From Stenotrophomonas sp. (GTDB lineage: Bacteria; Pseudomonadota; Gammaproteobacteria; Xanthomonadales; Xanthomonadaceae): 21,192 nt of DNA. The translations under genes were made by a program, and so were the position numbers. Below the pieces are notes generated by a model. That model worked only from the letters and a program-made list of their open reading frames with translations, searched no databases and was not told the DNA's origin. Below are positions 14,622 through 21,192 of this stretch, one piece after another. The stretch spans positions 1-21,192 of the forward strand of contig QFOV01000025.1 in the NCBI GenBank assembly GCA_003248565.1. The letters are read 5' to 3'. How positions within the stretch are numbered: the first letter of the stretch is position 1; each line of letters starts with the position of its first letter.

Positions 14622-17537
14622 ATGCCCAGTTCTTTCCGCGCCGGCCCACGCCTGCGCCTGTCCCGTCTGCACGTCGCGATGCTGGCCGCCGGCCTGGCAG
14701 TGATGACGCCAGCCGTTCCCGCAATGGCGCAGGCCACCGTGGCCAGCGCCTCCGCGCAGTTCGATATCCCCGCACAGCCGCTTGCCGCAGCCCTGGGCCA
14801 GTACATGCGTCAGTCTGGCGTACAGGTGGCCTATACCGCAGCCTTGGCTGACGGTGCGACCTCGGCACCGGTTTCCGGCCAGCTGGCACCGGCAGCGGCG
14901 CTGCAGCAGCTGCTGCGCGGCACCGGCCTCGCAGCCCGCCGCAGCGGCAATGGTGCGGTGACGCTCGAAAAGCTGCCTGCGGGTGCCAACGCGGACGATC
15001 TGGTCGTGACCGGCACGCTGAGCGTGGCCGGCGATCAGCGTGGTGGCGAAGGCAGCGGCAGCGACGCCGCGCGCCTGCTCGATACCTACCGCACCACCGG
15101 TTCGACCGCCTACATCCCGCAGCAGACCATCGAACGCTTCCGTGGCACCTCCACCGCCGACATCATCAAGGGTGTGGCTGGCGTCACCGCCGGTGATCCG
15201 CGCGTGGGCAATGCCCTGGACGTGAACATCCGTGGCATCCAGGGGCAAAGCCGCATCCCGGTGATCATCGATGGTGGCCAGTCCACCATGGATACCTACC
15301 GTGGTTACGCTGGCCAGTCGCAGCGCACCTACCTCGATCCGGACCTGATCTCCAACATCACCATCACCAAGGGGCCGAGCCTGCAGGCAAATGCCTCCGG
15401 CGGCATCGGTGGCGTGGTCGAGATGGAGACCTTGAAAGTGGATGACGTGCTGCGCGAAGGCCGTGACAGCGGCATCCGCGTGCGTACCGGCCTGGCCAAC
15501 AACAGCGCCAACAACGTGCCCGACTACAGCGCCGCACCACGCACCGACCGCAACGCCACTGGCAACCAGTTCGCCAACGTGGCCGTGGCCCAGCGCTGGG
15601 ACCGTTTCGACCTGGTGGCGGCGTATGCCTGGCGCGATACCGGCAACTATTTCGGCGGCAAGCACGGCTATGACGACTTCCCGCAGACCCGGCGCACGCT
15701 GGCACCGCTGAACCCGCCGCGCACCGAAGTGTTCAATACCTCCTCGCGTTCGGAATCGGCGCTGCTCAAGGGCACCTGGCGCATCGACGATGCGCAGACG
15801 CTGGAACTGGGCTACCGCCGCTATGAAGGCACTGCCGGCGAGATCATGGCCTCGCAGATCATCCGCGTGGACCGCGATCGCGTGCCGCAGTGGGACCCGG
15901 GCCATGTCGACATGGACAGCTACAGCCTGCGCTACCGTTTCAATCCGGACAGCGCCTTGGTCGACCTGCGTGCAAACGCTTGGTACACCCTTGCCGAAAG
16001 CCTGATGTACAACAGCCTGACCGGCATCACCCCGTGGTACTTCGACCGTCGCACCGAGTGGTATGACGCGCCGAGCTTCAGCGGCAACCCCGGCTACAAG
16101 GATGCCTATGCCAACCCGCTGAAGCAGCAACGCTTCGGCATGGACGTGAGCAATACCTCGCTGCTGGAAACCAGCGCAGGTCTGTTCACCTTCGACTACG
16201 GCCTGTCGCTCAGCGACGAGGACATCCGCCCGAACTCGCCGATCATGCATGACGATCTGGTCAACAACCGCTTCCTGCGCAATGCCGAGCGCAAGGAATA
16301 CAGCGCGGTCGCATCGATCAAGTGGGAGCCCAATGAACACTGGGAGTTCATGGCCGGTGGCCGCTGGAACCGGGTCAATGTGCACGACCGCAATCGGCTG
16401 GCGACCGAGGACAAGTTCGAGGCCCAGGGTCAGTACCGCTACACCCAGTTGCTCGACGGTGACCCGAGCCTGCCGTCATGGCGTGCCAAGCGCATCGCGA
16501 TGCTGAACTGGTACCCGGATGCCAATGGCAACTTCACCGAAGCGTCGCTGCTGGCCTCGCCGTACAAGAAGGGCACGGTGGCCGATATCGGTGGCTGGAA
16601 CTTCTACGATGCCGATGCCGCGGAGGATCTGATGGTGCCGGTGAGCTGGACCTGGTCCAAGCCGATCAAGCGCCGCGACAGTGCATTCTCGCCGACTGCA
16701 AGCGTTACCTACCACTTCGACGACGACAGCATGGTCTACCTCAAGTACGCCGAGGGCACCAAGCTGCCGAGCCTGTTCGAGACCACGCTGGGCCTGTTCA
16801 CCGCCGCCAAGCCGGTGGGCGAGCTGAAGCCCGAGCGCTCCGGCAGCTGGGAAATCGGCGCCAGCACCATCAAGCGCGACCTGTTCGCCAATGGCGACCA
16901 GCTGGCACTGAAGCTGGCCTACTTCGATACCCGCGTGGATGACCTGATCACCCGCGATTACCGCACGCTGTCGGCCGGTTTGATCCGCAATGTGGATCGC
17001 TTCAAGGTGTCGGGCATGGAGTTCCAGTCCAACTACGATGCCGGCAAGGTGTTCGCCGACCTGTCCGCGCACTACTACTTCAAGGCCAAGACCTGTGCAC
17101 CGGATATCGCCGCCGAGCGTCGTGAATACGGCATCAAGCGCAACATCGAGGAGCTGAAGAACACCCCGAACTGCGTGGACGGTGGCTTCGAGGGTTCCTA
17201 CAGCAATACCCAGAACCCGCCGCGTTACACGGTCAACATGACCCTGGGTTCGCGCCTGTTCGACGAACGGCTGACCTTCGGTACCCGCGTGGTGCACAAC
17301 GCCGGCCCGATCAGCAAGCTGGACAAGGAATGGAACGTCGGCCTGTCGGCGATCCAGCAGCTGTACCGACCGGCGACCATCGTCGACCTGTTCGCCAGCT
17401 GGTCTTTCAACGACCAGTGGAACCTGGACGTGAACCTGGACAACGCCACCGACCGTTACTACCTGGACCCGCTGGCGTTGGGCATCCTGCCGGCGCCGGG
17501 CCGTACCGCGCGGATTGCACTGACCTTCCGCTACTGA
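14622..17537 (+). CDS. STN-domain TonB-dependent transducer/receptor, probably for haem
   Basis: The 971-residue outer-membrane protein has a signal peptide (cleavage near AMA, residue 36). An STN signalling domain follows (about 45-117: FDIPAQPLAAALGQYMRQSGVQVAY ... AAALQQLLRGTGL), then a TonB box (DDLVVTG, 125-131), a plug (about 155-270: VNIRGIQGQSRIPVIIDGG, ITITKGPSLQANASGGIGGVVEMET) and a barrel ending in ARIALTFRY. STN receptors of this kind pass an occupancy signal to FecR. The gene order with hemO, exbBD and tonB argues for haem or a haem-protein. The FRAP and NPNL boxes of HemR-type receptors are not conserved: TKLPSLFE and GELKPERS stand at their places, with no histidine between. 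The ligand is thus an inference. AGGA lies eight bases before ATG 14622. Confidence 0.9.
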   Translation: MPSSFRAGPRLRLSRLHVAMLAAGLAVMTPAVPAMAQATVASASAQFDIPAQPLAAALGQYMRQSGVQVAYTAALADGATSAPVSGQLAPAAALQQLLRGTGLAARRSGNGAVTLEKLPAGANADDLVVTGTLSVAGDQRGGEGSGSDAARLLDTYRTTGSTAYIPQQTIERFRGTSTADIIKGVAGVTAGDPRVGNALDVNIRGIQGQSRIPVIIDGGQSTMDTYRGYAGQSQRTYLDPDLISNITITKGPSLQANASGGIGGVVEMETLKVDDVLREGRDSGIRVRTGLANNSANNVPDYSAAPRTDRNATGNQFANVAVAQRWDRFDLVAAYAWRDTGNYFGGKHGYDDFPQTRRTLAPLNPPRTEVFNTSSRSESALLKGTWRIDDAQTLELGYRRYEGTAGEIMASQIIRVDRDRVPQWDPGHVDMDSYSLRYRFNPDSALVDLRANAWYTLAESLMYNSLTGITPWYFDRRTEWYDAPSFSGNPGYKDAYANPLKQQRFGMDVSNTSLLETSAGLFTFDYGLSLSDEDIRPNSPIMHDDLVNNRFLRNAERKEYSAVASIKWEPNEHWEFMAGGRWNRVNVHDRNRLATEDKFEAQGQYRYTQLLDGDPSLPSWRAKRIAMLNWYPDANGNFTEASLLASPYKKGTVADIGGWNFYDADAAEDLMVPVSWTWSKPIKRRDSAFSPTASVTYHFDDDSMVYLKYAEGTKLPSLFETTLGLFTAAKPVGELKPERSGSWEIGASTIKRDLFANGDQLALKLAYFDTRVDDLITRDYRTLSAGLIRNVDRFKVSGMEFQSNYDAGKVFADLSAHYYFKAKTCAPDIAAERREYGIKRNIEELKNTPNCVDGGFEGSYSNTQNPPRYTVNMTLGSRLFDERLTFGTRVVHNAGPISKLDKEWNVGLSAIQQLYRPATIVDLFASWSFNDQWNLDVNLDNATDRYYLDPLALGILPAPGRTARIALTFRY

Positions 17538-17565
17538 TGGATAGGGTGTGATCGATGCAGCAGGT

Positions 17566-17591
17566 GATCCCGGCGCGGCAGCGCCGGGATC
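17566..17591 (+). terminator. Strong hairpin between the receptor and hemO
   Basis: GATCCCGGCGC (17566-17576), GGCA, GCGCCGGGATC (17581-17591) is a perfect 11-bp GC-rich stem 28 bases after the receptor stop. There is no T-run after it, so it would only slow polymerase or protect the receptor mRNA from 3' decay, and may set different levels for receptor and hemO transcripts. A promoter element follows at 17619. Confidence 0.55.
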
Positions 17592-17618
17592 GCCGGTTGC
17601 AGCACACCATGCAGGCCA

Positions 17619-17647
17619 CTTGGGGGAAGGCCCCCGGCAGACGTCTC
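17619..17647 (+). promoter_or_regulatory. Promoter element, copy 3 (before hemO)
   Basis: CTTGGGG (17619-17625), 16 bases, CGTCTC (17642-17647). The spacing is identical to copies 1 and 2, with one base different in the right box. It lies 69 bases before the HemO ATG. It would let the sigma factor transcribe hemO and the downstream genes independently of the receptor. Confidence 0.6.
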
Positions 17648-17716
17648 AATCAGGACGACCGGCCAGTCCATCAGAGGATGGATCCGGTTTCCCCCTCCGC
17701 TTCGTTGTTGCAGACC

Positions 17717-18307
17717 ATGACCACGACCGAAACCATTGCAGCTCCCACCCGTAGCCAGCGCCTGAAGGCGGCTACCAGCACCACCCACGATTCGCTGGAC
17801 AAGCGGATCATGTCCGAGGACATCTTTGCCAGCCGCGAGCGCTTCGCCAAGTTCGTGCGCGTGCAATACCGTTTCCACCGCGACATCCAGGCGCTGTATG
17901 CAACGCCGTTGCTGCGCGCGCTGTTGCCGGATCTGGAACAGCGCCAGCGCCTGCAGCAGATCGTTGCTGATCTGGGTGACCTGCAACAGGACGTTCCCGC
18001 CGACAGCGCCGCCGTCATCCCCGACGACATCGAGCTGCCGCAGGCGCTGGGTTGGCTGTACGTGGCTGAAGGCTCCAACCTCGGTGGCACCATCCTGTTC
18101 AAGCTGGCTGGCAAGCTGGGCTTGGGCGCGGCGTTTGGTGCCAGCCACCTGGCCGCACATCCGGATGGCGCAGCCCGCCACTGGCGTGAGTTCACTGCGT
18201 CGCTGGATGGCATCAGCATGACCGAAGCGCAGGAAGCGGCCGCCATCGAAGGCGCCAATGCTGCGTTCCGCACGGTGCGTGGCTACGTCGAGCAGGAATT
18301 CGCCTGA
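17717..18307 (+). CDS. hemO: Bacterial haem oxygenase (HemO/PigA type)
   Basis: Cytosolic haem oxygenase cleaves haem to biliverdin, CO and Fe2+, releasing iron from imported haem. The 196-residue protein is of the usual bacterial length. The proximal haem-ligand histidine fits His24 in the segment ATSTTHDSLDKRI. The distal helix fits GWLYVAEGSNLGGTILFKLA (about 112-131), with the glycine-rich kink that lets oxygen bind. The mostly helical composition and FAKFVRVQYRFHRDI also fit. I use ATG 17717; the frame is open to 17555, but that region overlaps the hairpin and promoter element. No strong Shine-Dalgarno is seen. Which biliverdin isomer is made cannot be read from the sequence. The gene heads a run of genes to tonB. 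Confidence 0.92.
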   Translation: MTTTETIAAPTRSQRLKAATSTTHDSLDKRIMSEDIFASRERFAKFVRVQYRFHRDIQALYATPLLRALLPDLEQRQRLQQIVADLGDLQQDVPADSAAVIPDDIELPQALGWLYVAEGSNLGGTILFKLAGKLGLGAAFGASHLAAHPDGAARHWREFTASLDGISMTEAQEAAAIEGANAAFRTVRGYVEQEFA

Positions 18308-18347
18308 TGCAGGGGGACGCACCAGCAGCCGCCATGAAGGCAGCGAC

Positions 18348-18737
18348 GTGATCCGCTGGCTGTGGTTCTGCATGGGCTGGTTGATGGTGGCGCTGGGCGT
18401 GATCGGTGCCTTGCTGCCGGTGATGCCGACCACCATCTTCCTGATCCTGGCGGTGTGGTGCTTTTCCAAATCCTCGCCACGCTTTGAAGCGTGGCTGCTG
18501 CAGCATCCGCGCTACGGTCGGCCGTTGCGGCTGTGGCGCGAGCAGGGCGCGGTGAGCCGCAAGGGCAAGTGCTTTGCCGCTGGCGGCATGGCGCTGGGCT
18601 ACGTGTTGTTCTTCATCGGCGCGCATCCGAGCTGGAAGCTGGCTGTGCCGGTGGCCGTATTCTTCCTGGCCAGTGCTGCCTATGTGCTGTCGCGGCCCAG
18701 TCCGCGCGAGCCGGTGGACGGTGAGGAACGGCCATGA
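18348..18737 (+). CDS. YbaN/DUF454-family inner-membrane protein
   Basis: The 129-residue protein starts at a GTG with AAGG seven bases upstream. It has the DUF454 pattern: GVIGALLPVMPTTIFLILAVWCFSKSSPRFEAWLLQHPRYGRPLRLWREQGAVS, preceded by a hydrophobic segment and followed by two more (about 74-92 and 96-113). The family is small, membrane-embedded and of unknown function; homologues often lie next to haem-use genes, which fits here. It begins 40 bases after hemO and its stop overlaps the start of the small ORF at 18734, so the genes are likely co-transcribed. A role in haem trafficking is speculation. Confidence 0.88.
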   Translation: MIRWLWFCMGWLMVALGVIGALLPVMPTTIFLILAVWCFSKSSPRFEAWLLQHPRYGRPLRLWREQGAVSRKGKCFAAGGMALGYVLFFIGAHPSWKLAVPVAVFFLASAAYVLSRPSPREPVDGEERP

Positions 18738-18874
18738 TGCAGTCCACCGCTGCCGATACGCAGCAGGTGGTGCCGTGCAGACACGACGCCATTTTGTACA
18801 ACGTTCAACGCACCAGCCAGATCGCCAGTGCGACTTTCTTCCACGACGATCCGGAATCTTTCCATGCACGCTGA
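18734..18874 (+). CDS. Unrecognised 46-residue small protein coupled to exbB
   Basis: The frame starts ATGATG at 18734 and encodes 46 residues (MMQSTAADTQQ..., ...FFHDDPESFHAR). AGGA at 18724-18727 has an ideal six-base gap. The start overlaps the preceding stop in an ATGA junction, and its own stop lies 11 bases into exbB. This is the arrangement of translational coupling. About 72% of third positions are G or C, somewhat lower than I would expect of the neighbours. It has three histidines and one cysteine, no signal peptide and no membrane segment. It does not resemble HemP, the small protein often found in haem operons. It could be a real small protein or merely a leader peptide that carries ribosomes to exbB. 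Confidence 0.5.
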   Translation: MMQSTAADTQQVVPCRHDAILYNVQRTSQIASATFFHDDPESFHAR

Positions 18875-19580
18875 CATTTCCTCGACCGCAACCACACAGG
18901 TACTCACGCCCTGGGCCATGTACCAGTCCGCCGACTGGGTGGTGCAGGCGGTGATGATCTGCCTGGCATTGGCATCGCTGGCAACCTGGACGGTCCTGAT
19001 CGCCAAGACATTGGAGCTTGGTCGTATCGGCCGTGAGCTGCAGGCCGCGCGCGAGGTGCTGGAGGTCAGTGGCAGCCTCGATAGTGCGGAGGCGCAGCCG
19101 TTGCTGCAGCAATCGGACCTTGCACGCGGCATGCTGGGTGCGGCGCGTACCGAGCTGGCCTTGTCCGCCGATGCGCAGGGCCATGATGGCGTCAAGGAAC
19201 GTCTCGGCTCGCGGCTTGAGCGCATCGAGCTGGGTAACAGCCGGCGCCTGCGCGGCGGTGTTGGTCTGCTGGCCAGCATCGGTGCGGTGGCGCCGTTCGT
19301 CGGTCTGTTCGGCACCGTGTGGGGCATCATGAACAGCTTCGTCGGCATCGCCGCGTCCAACACCACCAATCTTGCAGTGGTTGCACCGGGCATCGCCGAA
19401 GCTTTGTTGGCCACCGCGATGGGCCTGGTCGCGGCGATCCCCGCGGTTGTGATCTACAACCACTTCAGTCGCCGTCTGCTGAGCCTGCGGGCACTGGGCG
19501 GTGACATCTCCGCCAGCGTGCAGCAGATCGTCTCGCGCGATCTGGATTGCGGCCGCGCGTTGCCGCGCGACGCGCGCTGA
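18864..19580 (+). CDS. exbB: ExbB-type proton channel subunit of the TonB system
   Basis: ExbB forms the inner-membrane pentamer that, with ExbD, turns proton flow into TonB movement. The 238-residue protein has three membrane segments (about 24-48, 132-158, 174-198). The MotA/TolQ/ExbB signatures are GLLASIGAVAPFVGLFGTVWGIMNSF and APGIAEALLATAMGLVAAIPAVVIYN. I chose ATG 18864, with GGAA eight bases upstream; a GTG at 18828 is the only earlier start. It overlaps the small ORF by 11 bases, and exbD follows after nine bases. Together with exbD and tonB it supplies a dedicated energy module for the receptor at 14622, or possibly for several receptors. Confidence 0.95.
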   Translation: MHADISSTATTQVLTPWAMYQSADWVVQAVMICLALASLATWTVLIAKTLELGRIGRELQAAREVLEVSGSLDSAEAQPLLQQSDLARGMLGAARTELALSADAQGHDGVKERLGSRLERIELGNSRRLRGGVGLLASIGAVAPFVGLFGTVWGIMNSFVGIAASNTTNLAVVAPGIAEALLATAMGLVAAIPAVVIYNHFSRRLLSLRALGGDISASVQQIVSRDLDCGRALPRDAR

Positions 19581-19589
19581 GGCCTGGCA

Positions 19590-20015
19590 ATGGCAATCCG
19601 TACTTCCCGCGAGTCCGGCGACGAAGCGCTGGACGAAGCACACGAGATCAATGTCACGCCGTTCATCGACGTGATGCTGGTGCTGCTGATCATCTTCATG
19701 GTGGCCGCGCCGCTGGCCACCGTCGATGTGCCGGTGGAACTGCCGGCCAGCAGCGCCAAACCACAGCCGCGCGATGCCGAGCCACTGTTCCTCACCGTGC
19801 AGGCCGATCTGTCGCTGCGCGTTGGTGAGACTGCGGTGTCGGCTGACGCGCTGGCGGCGGAATTGGAGAAGCGCACCCAAGGTGATCATTCGCAGCGCAT
19901 TTTCCTGCGCGCCGACCGTTCGGTCAGCTATGGCGACCTGATGGAAGCCATGAACCTGCTGCGTCGTGCCGGCTACCTGAAAGTGGCGTTGGTCGGGGTA
20001 GAGCAGTCGCCGTGA
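19590..20015 (+). CDS. exbD: ExbD-type subunit of the TonB energy module
   Basis: The 141-residue protein has a short cytoplasmic start, one membrane segment beginning at NVTPFIDVMLVLLIIFMVAAPL, and a periplasmic domain. Asp27 lies in that segment and corresponds to the essential membrane aspartate (Asp25 in E. coli) that carries protons. The VDVPVELP turn and ILRADRSVSYG-like RIFLRADRSVSYGDLMEAMNLLRRAGY complete the family pattern. Its TGA overlaps the GTG of tonB in a GTGA junction, so the two are translationally coupled. Confidence 0.96.
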   Translation: MAIRTSRESGDEALDEAHEINVTPFIDVMLVLLIIFMVAAPLATVDVPVELPASSAKPQPRDAEPLFLTVQADLSLRVGETAVSADALAAELEKRTQGDHSQRIFLRADRSVSYGDLMEAMNLLRRAGYLKVALVGVEQSP

Positions 20016-20752
20016 CCGCCGCTACTGCATCCTCCCGCCTGCGTTGGGGCGGCAGTTTCGCGCTGGCGCTGCTGCTGCACGCCGTGGTCATCGGCGCGGC
20101 GCTGTGGTGGAGTCTGCGCACGCCGCCCGTGCTGGCCGACCAGCAACCACTGGAAGCGGTAATGGTCGATCTGGCCGAGACGCCCGAAGCTCCACCCGCC
20201 GCGCCGACCGAGATCCCGCAGGGCCCGCCGCAGCAGGAGCAGCAACGCAGCGAGCCGACCCCGGCGCCGCGCGTGGAACGCGAGCCACCGCCGCAGGAGC
20301 CGGAGGTGGTTGACGCCTACGTGCCGCCGCAACCGCGCGAACAGGTACCTGCCTCCGACGCCCACAGCGTCGACCAGACCCTGGCGCCACCAGATGTCAG
20401 CGCCAAGCCGAGTGAGCGCTACGCCGCCCGCCAGACCACGGCCGGGCAACAGGCGCAGGCCTCGGTTACCTGGCAAGGGCAGCTGCTGGGACATCTGGAA
20501 AAGTACCGTCGCTACCCACGCCTGGCCGAGCGTCTGCGCCAGCAAGGCGTGGCCTATGTGCGCTTCAGCGTGGACAGGCAGGGCAGGGTCAGCAATGCCC
20601 GGATCGGTCGCAGCAGCGGTCATGACAGCCTGGACGACGCCACGCTGGAGACAGTGGCACGCGCAACACCGGTGCCGGCACCGCCTGCGGACGTCGCTGG
20701 TGACCCGGTGGAGGTGATGGTGCCGGTGGAGTTCTTCATCAATCGCAGGTAA
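20012..20752 (+). CDS. tonB: TonB energy-transducing protein
   Basis: The 246-residue protein begins with GTG, four bases inside exbD. It has an N-terminal anchor (about 15-34) with a serine (15) and histidine (23) like the S-H pair that E. coli TonB uses to engage ExbB. A periplasm-spanning Pro/Glu/Gln-rich stretch follows (about 55-130: PEAPPAAPTEIPQGPPQQ...). The C-terminal TonB domain (about 160-245) has YPRLAERLRQQG, VRFSVDRQGRVSNARIGRSSGHDSLDDATLETV and VPVEFFI. It links the inner membrane to TonB boxes of outer-membrane receptors. It closes the run begun by hemO. A second, household TonB probably exists elsewhere in the genome. Confidence 0.95.
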   Translation: MTAATASSRLRWGGSFALALLLHAVVIGAALWWSLRTPPVLADQQPLEAVMVDLAETPEAPPAAPTEIPQGPPQQEQQRSEPTPAPRVEREPPPQEPEVVDAYVPPQPREQVPASDAHSVDQTLAPPDVSAKPSERYAARQTTAGQQAQASVTWQGQLLGHLEKYRRYPRLAERLRQQGVAYVRFSVDRQGRVSNARIGRSSGHDSLDDATLETVARATPVPAPPADVAGDPVEVMVPVEFFINRR

Positions 20753-21053
20753 GCGGCAGCCCCCGGGCGACCTGTCGACCAGGGCTGTCCCTTCGTCCCG
20801 CAGGAAAGTGGGCTGTCCCCTCTCCCGCGTTGCGGGGGGAGAGGGGTAGCTTGCGAACCTCTGGTTCGCTGCCCGTTGACCGACCTTGCGCCAGCGCAAG
20901 GGCCGGGGCGCGGAGCGGGGGTAGGGGTGAGGGCGCTTTTTAGCGGTTGTCTTGCAGCGCGCAGGCATTCCCCCTAGGGATGACTCGACTGCCTGTGCAG
21001 GCGCGTCATCGCGGAAAAGTGCATCCACGCCCGCCCGCAGTTAGCCTGCGTAG
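20753..21053. repeat. Intergenic region with hairpin-rich repeat-like sequence
   Basis: I see no gene in these 301 bases. CCCCTCTCCCGC (20817-20828), GTT, then a G-rich arm ending GGAGAGGGG (to 20846) forms an imperfect stem. CTTGCGC and GCGCAAG (20885-20900) form another. GGGGGTAGGGGTGAGGGCGC (about 20916-20935) follows. This style of 'CCCCTCTCCC...GGGAGAGGGG...GGGTGAGGGC' sequence is typical of dispersed intergenic repeats in xanthomonads, from memory, not from a search. TTTTT at 20937-20941 after GGGCGC could also help end the tonB transcript. Confidence 0.5.
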
Positions 21054-21192
21054 ATGGATTCCCTGATCGCAGCTTCCGCACGCGCCCTGGCTACCGGTGA
21101 CGTACTCACCGCGCTCAAGCACGTCGCATTGCGTGACGATCCTCCTGCACTGGCGCTACGCGGAATCGCGATGGCCCAGCTGGGCGACCTGA
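21054..21192 (+). CDS. Unidentified protein, N-terminal fragment
   Basis: An ATG at 21054 opens a frame that runs to the right edge (46 codons: MDSLIAASARALATGDVLTA...LALRGIAMAQLGDL). The codon pattern is strongly GC3-biased, and the alanine/leucine-rich helical pairs resemble a TPR-like start. No ribosome binding site is obvious. I do not recognise the function; similar starts may precede helix-turn-helix proteins, but too little is visible to say. Confidence 0.55.
   Translation, partial: MDSLIAASARALATGDVLTALKHVALRDDPPALALRGIAMAQLGDL

Noticed and set aside
14619..16385. A 588-codon minus-strand frame opposite the STN receptor
   Set aside because: It is His/Gly/Ala-rich without family features and lies fully inside a clear receptor gene.
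18734..18874. Identification of the 46-codon ORF as HemP
   Set aside because: The HemP pattern of a hydrophobic/basic core ending in LILTK is absent.
18213..19889. A 558-codon minus-strand frame opposite ybaN, exbB and exbD
   Set aside because: It spans several certain plus-strand genes and reads as low-complexity His/Arg/Gln sequence.

Overview
The window is GC-rich (roughly 62-65% by eye) chromosomal DNA with dense coding and strong third-position GC bias. The protein repertoire (624-residue ThiC behind a THI box, DUF4136 lipoprotein, large TonB-dependent receptors, HDOD protein, family I pyrophosphatase) fits a gammaproteobacterium of the Xanthomonadaceae, most likely Stenotrophomonas or a close relative. 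The assignment rests on family resemblance only; no search was run. I see no tRNA, rRNA, CRISPR array, phage gene or insertion sequence.

Left part (1-4140): the N-terminal end of a BCCT compatible-solute transporter gene (minus strand) diverges from thiC. thiC has a well-formed TPP riboswitch whose P1 stem begins about where a candidate promoter would start transcription. Next come a DUF4136 lipoprotein and a six-segment ion-channel-like membrane protein with a degenerate selectivity filter.

Middle part (4141-12720): a ToxR/CadC-like membrane regulator with a C-terminal beta-propeller, an AraC-type regulator whose start codon is abutted by a 10+3+10 inverted repeat, and a large TonB-dependent receptor closed by a strong terminator form a likely regulatory/uptake unit of unknown substrate. 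On the minus strand follow an HDOD protein with an apparently dead receiver domain, and ppa, each with its own terminator.

Right part (12851-20752) is a nearly self-contained cell-surface-signalling and haem-uptake locus: Fur box, FecI-type ECF sigma factor, FecR anti-sigma, STN-domain TonB-dependent receptor, haem oxygenase, YbaN/DUF454 membrane protein, an unannotated 46-codon ORF, exbB, exbD and tonB. Three copies of one promoter-like element (CTTGGGG, 16 nt, CGTCTT/C) sit in front of fecR, the receptor and hemO. They look like the targets of the locus's own sigma factor. The model: iron starvation lifts Fur from the sigma gene; substrate binding at the receptor signals through STN, FecR and sigma; the three promoters then fire; the dedicated TonB-ExbB-ExbD powers import and HemO opens the haem ring.

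The last 440 bases hold a hairpin-rich intergenic stretch and the start of an unidentified ORF that runs off the end. The least described items are the 46-codon ORF coupled between ybaN and exbB, the triplicated sigma-type promoter, the channel with the altered filter, and the operator-like inverted repeats in the middle part.
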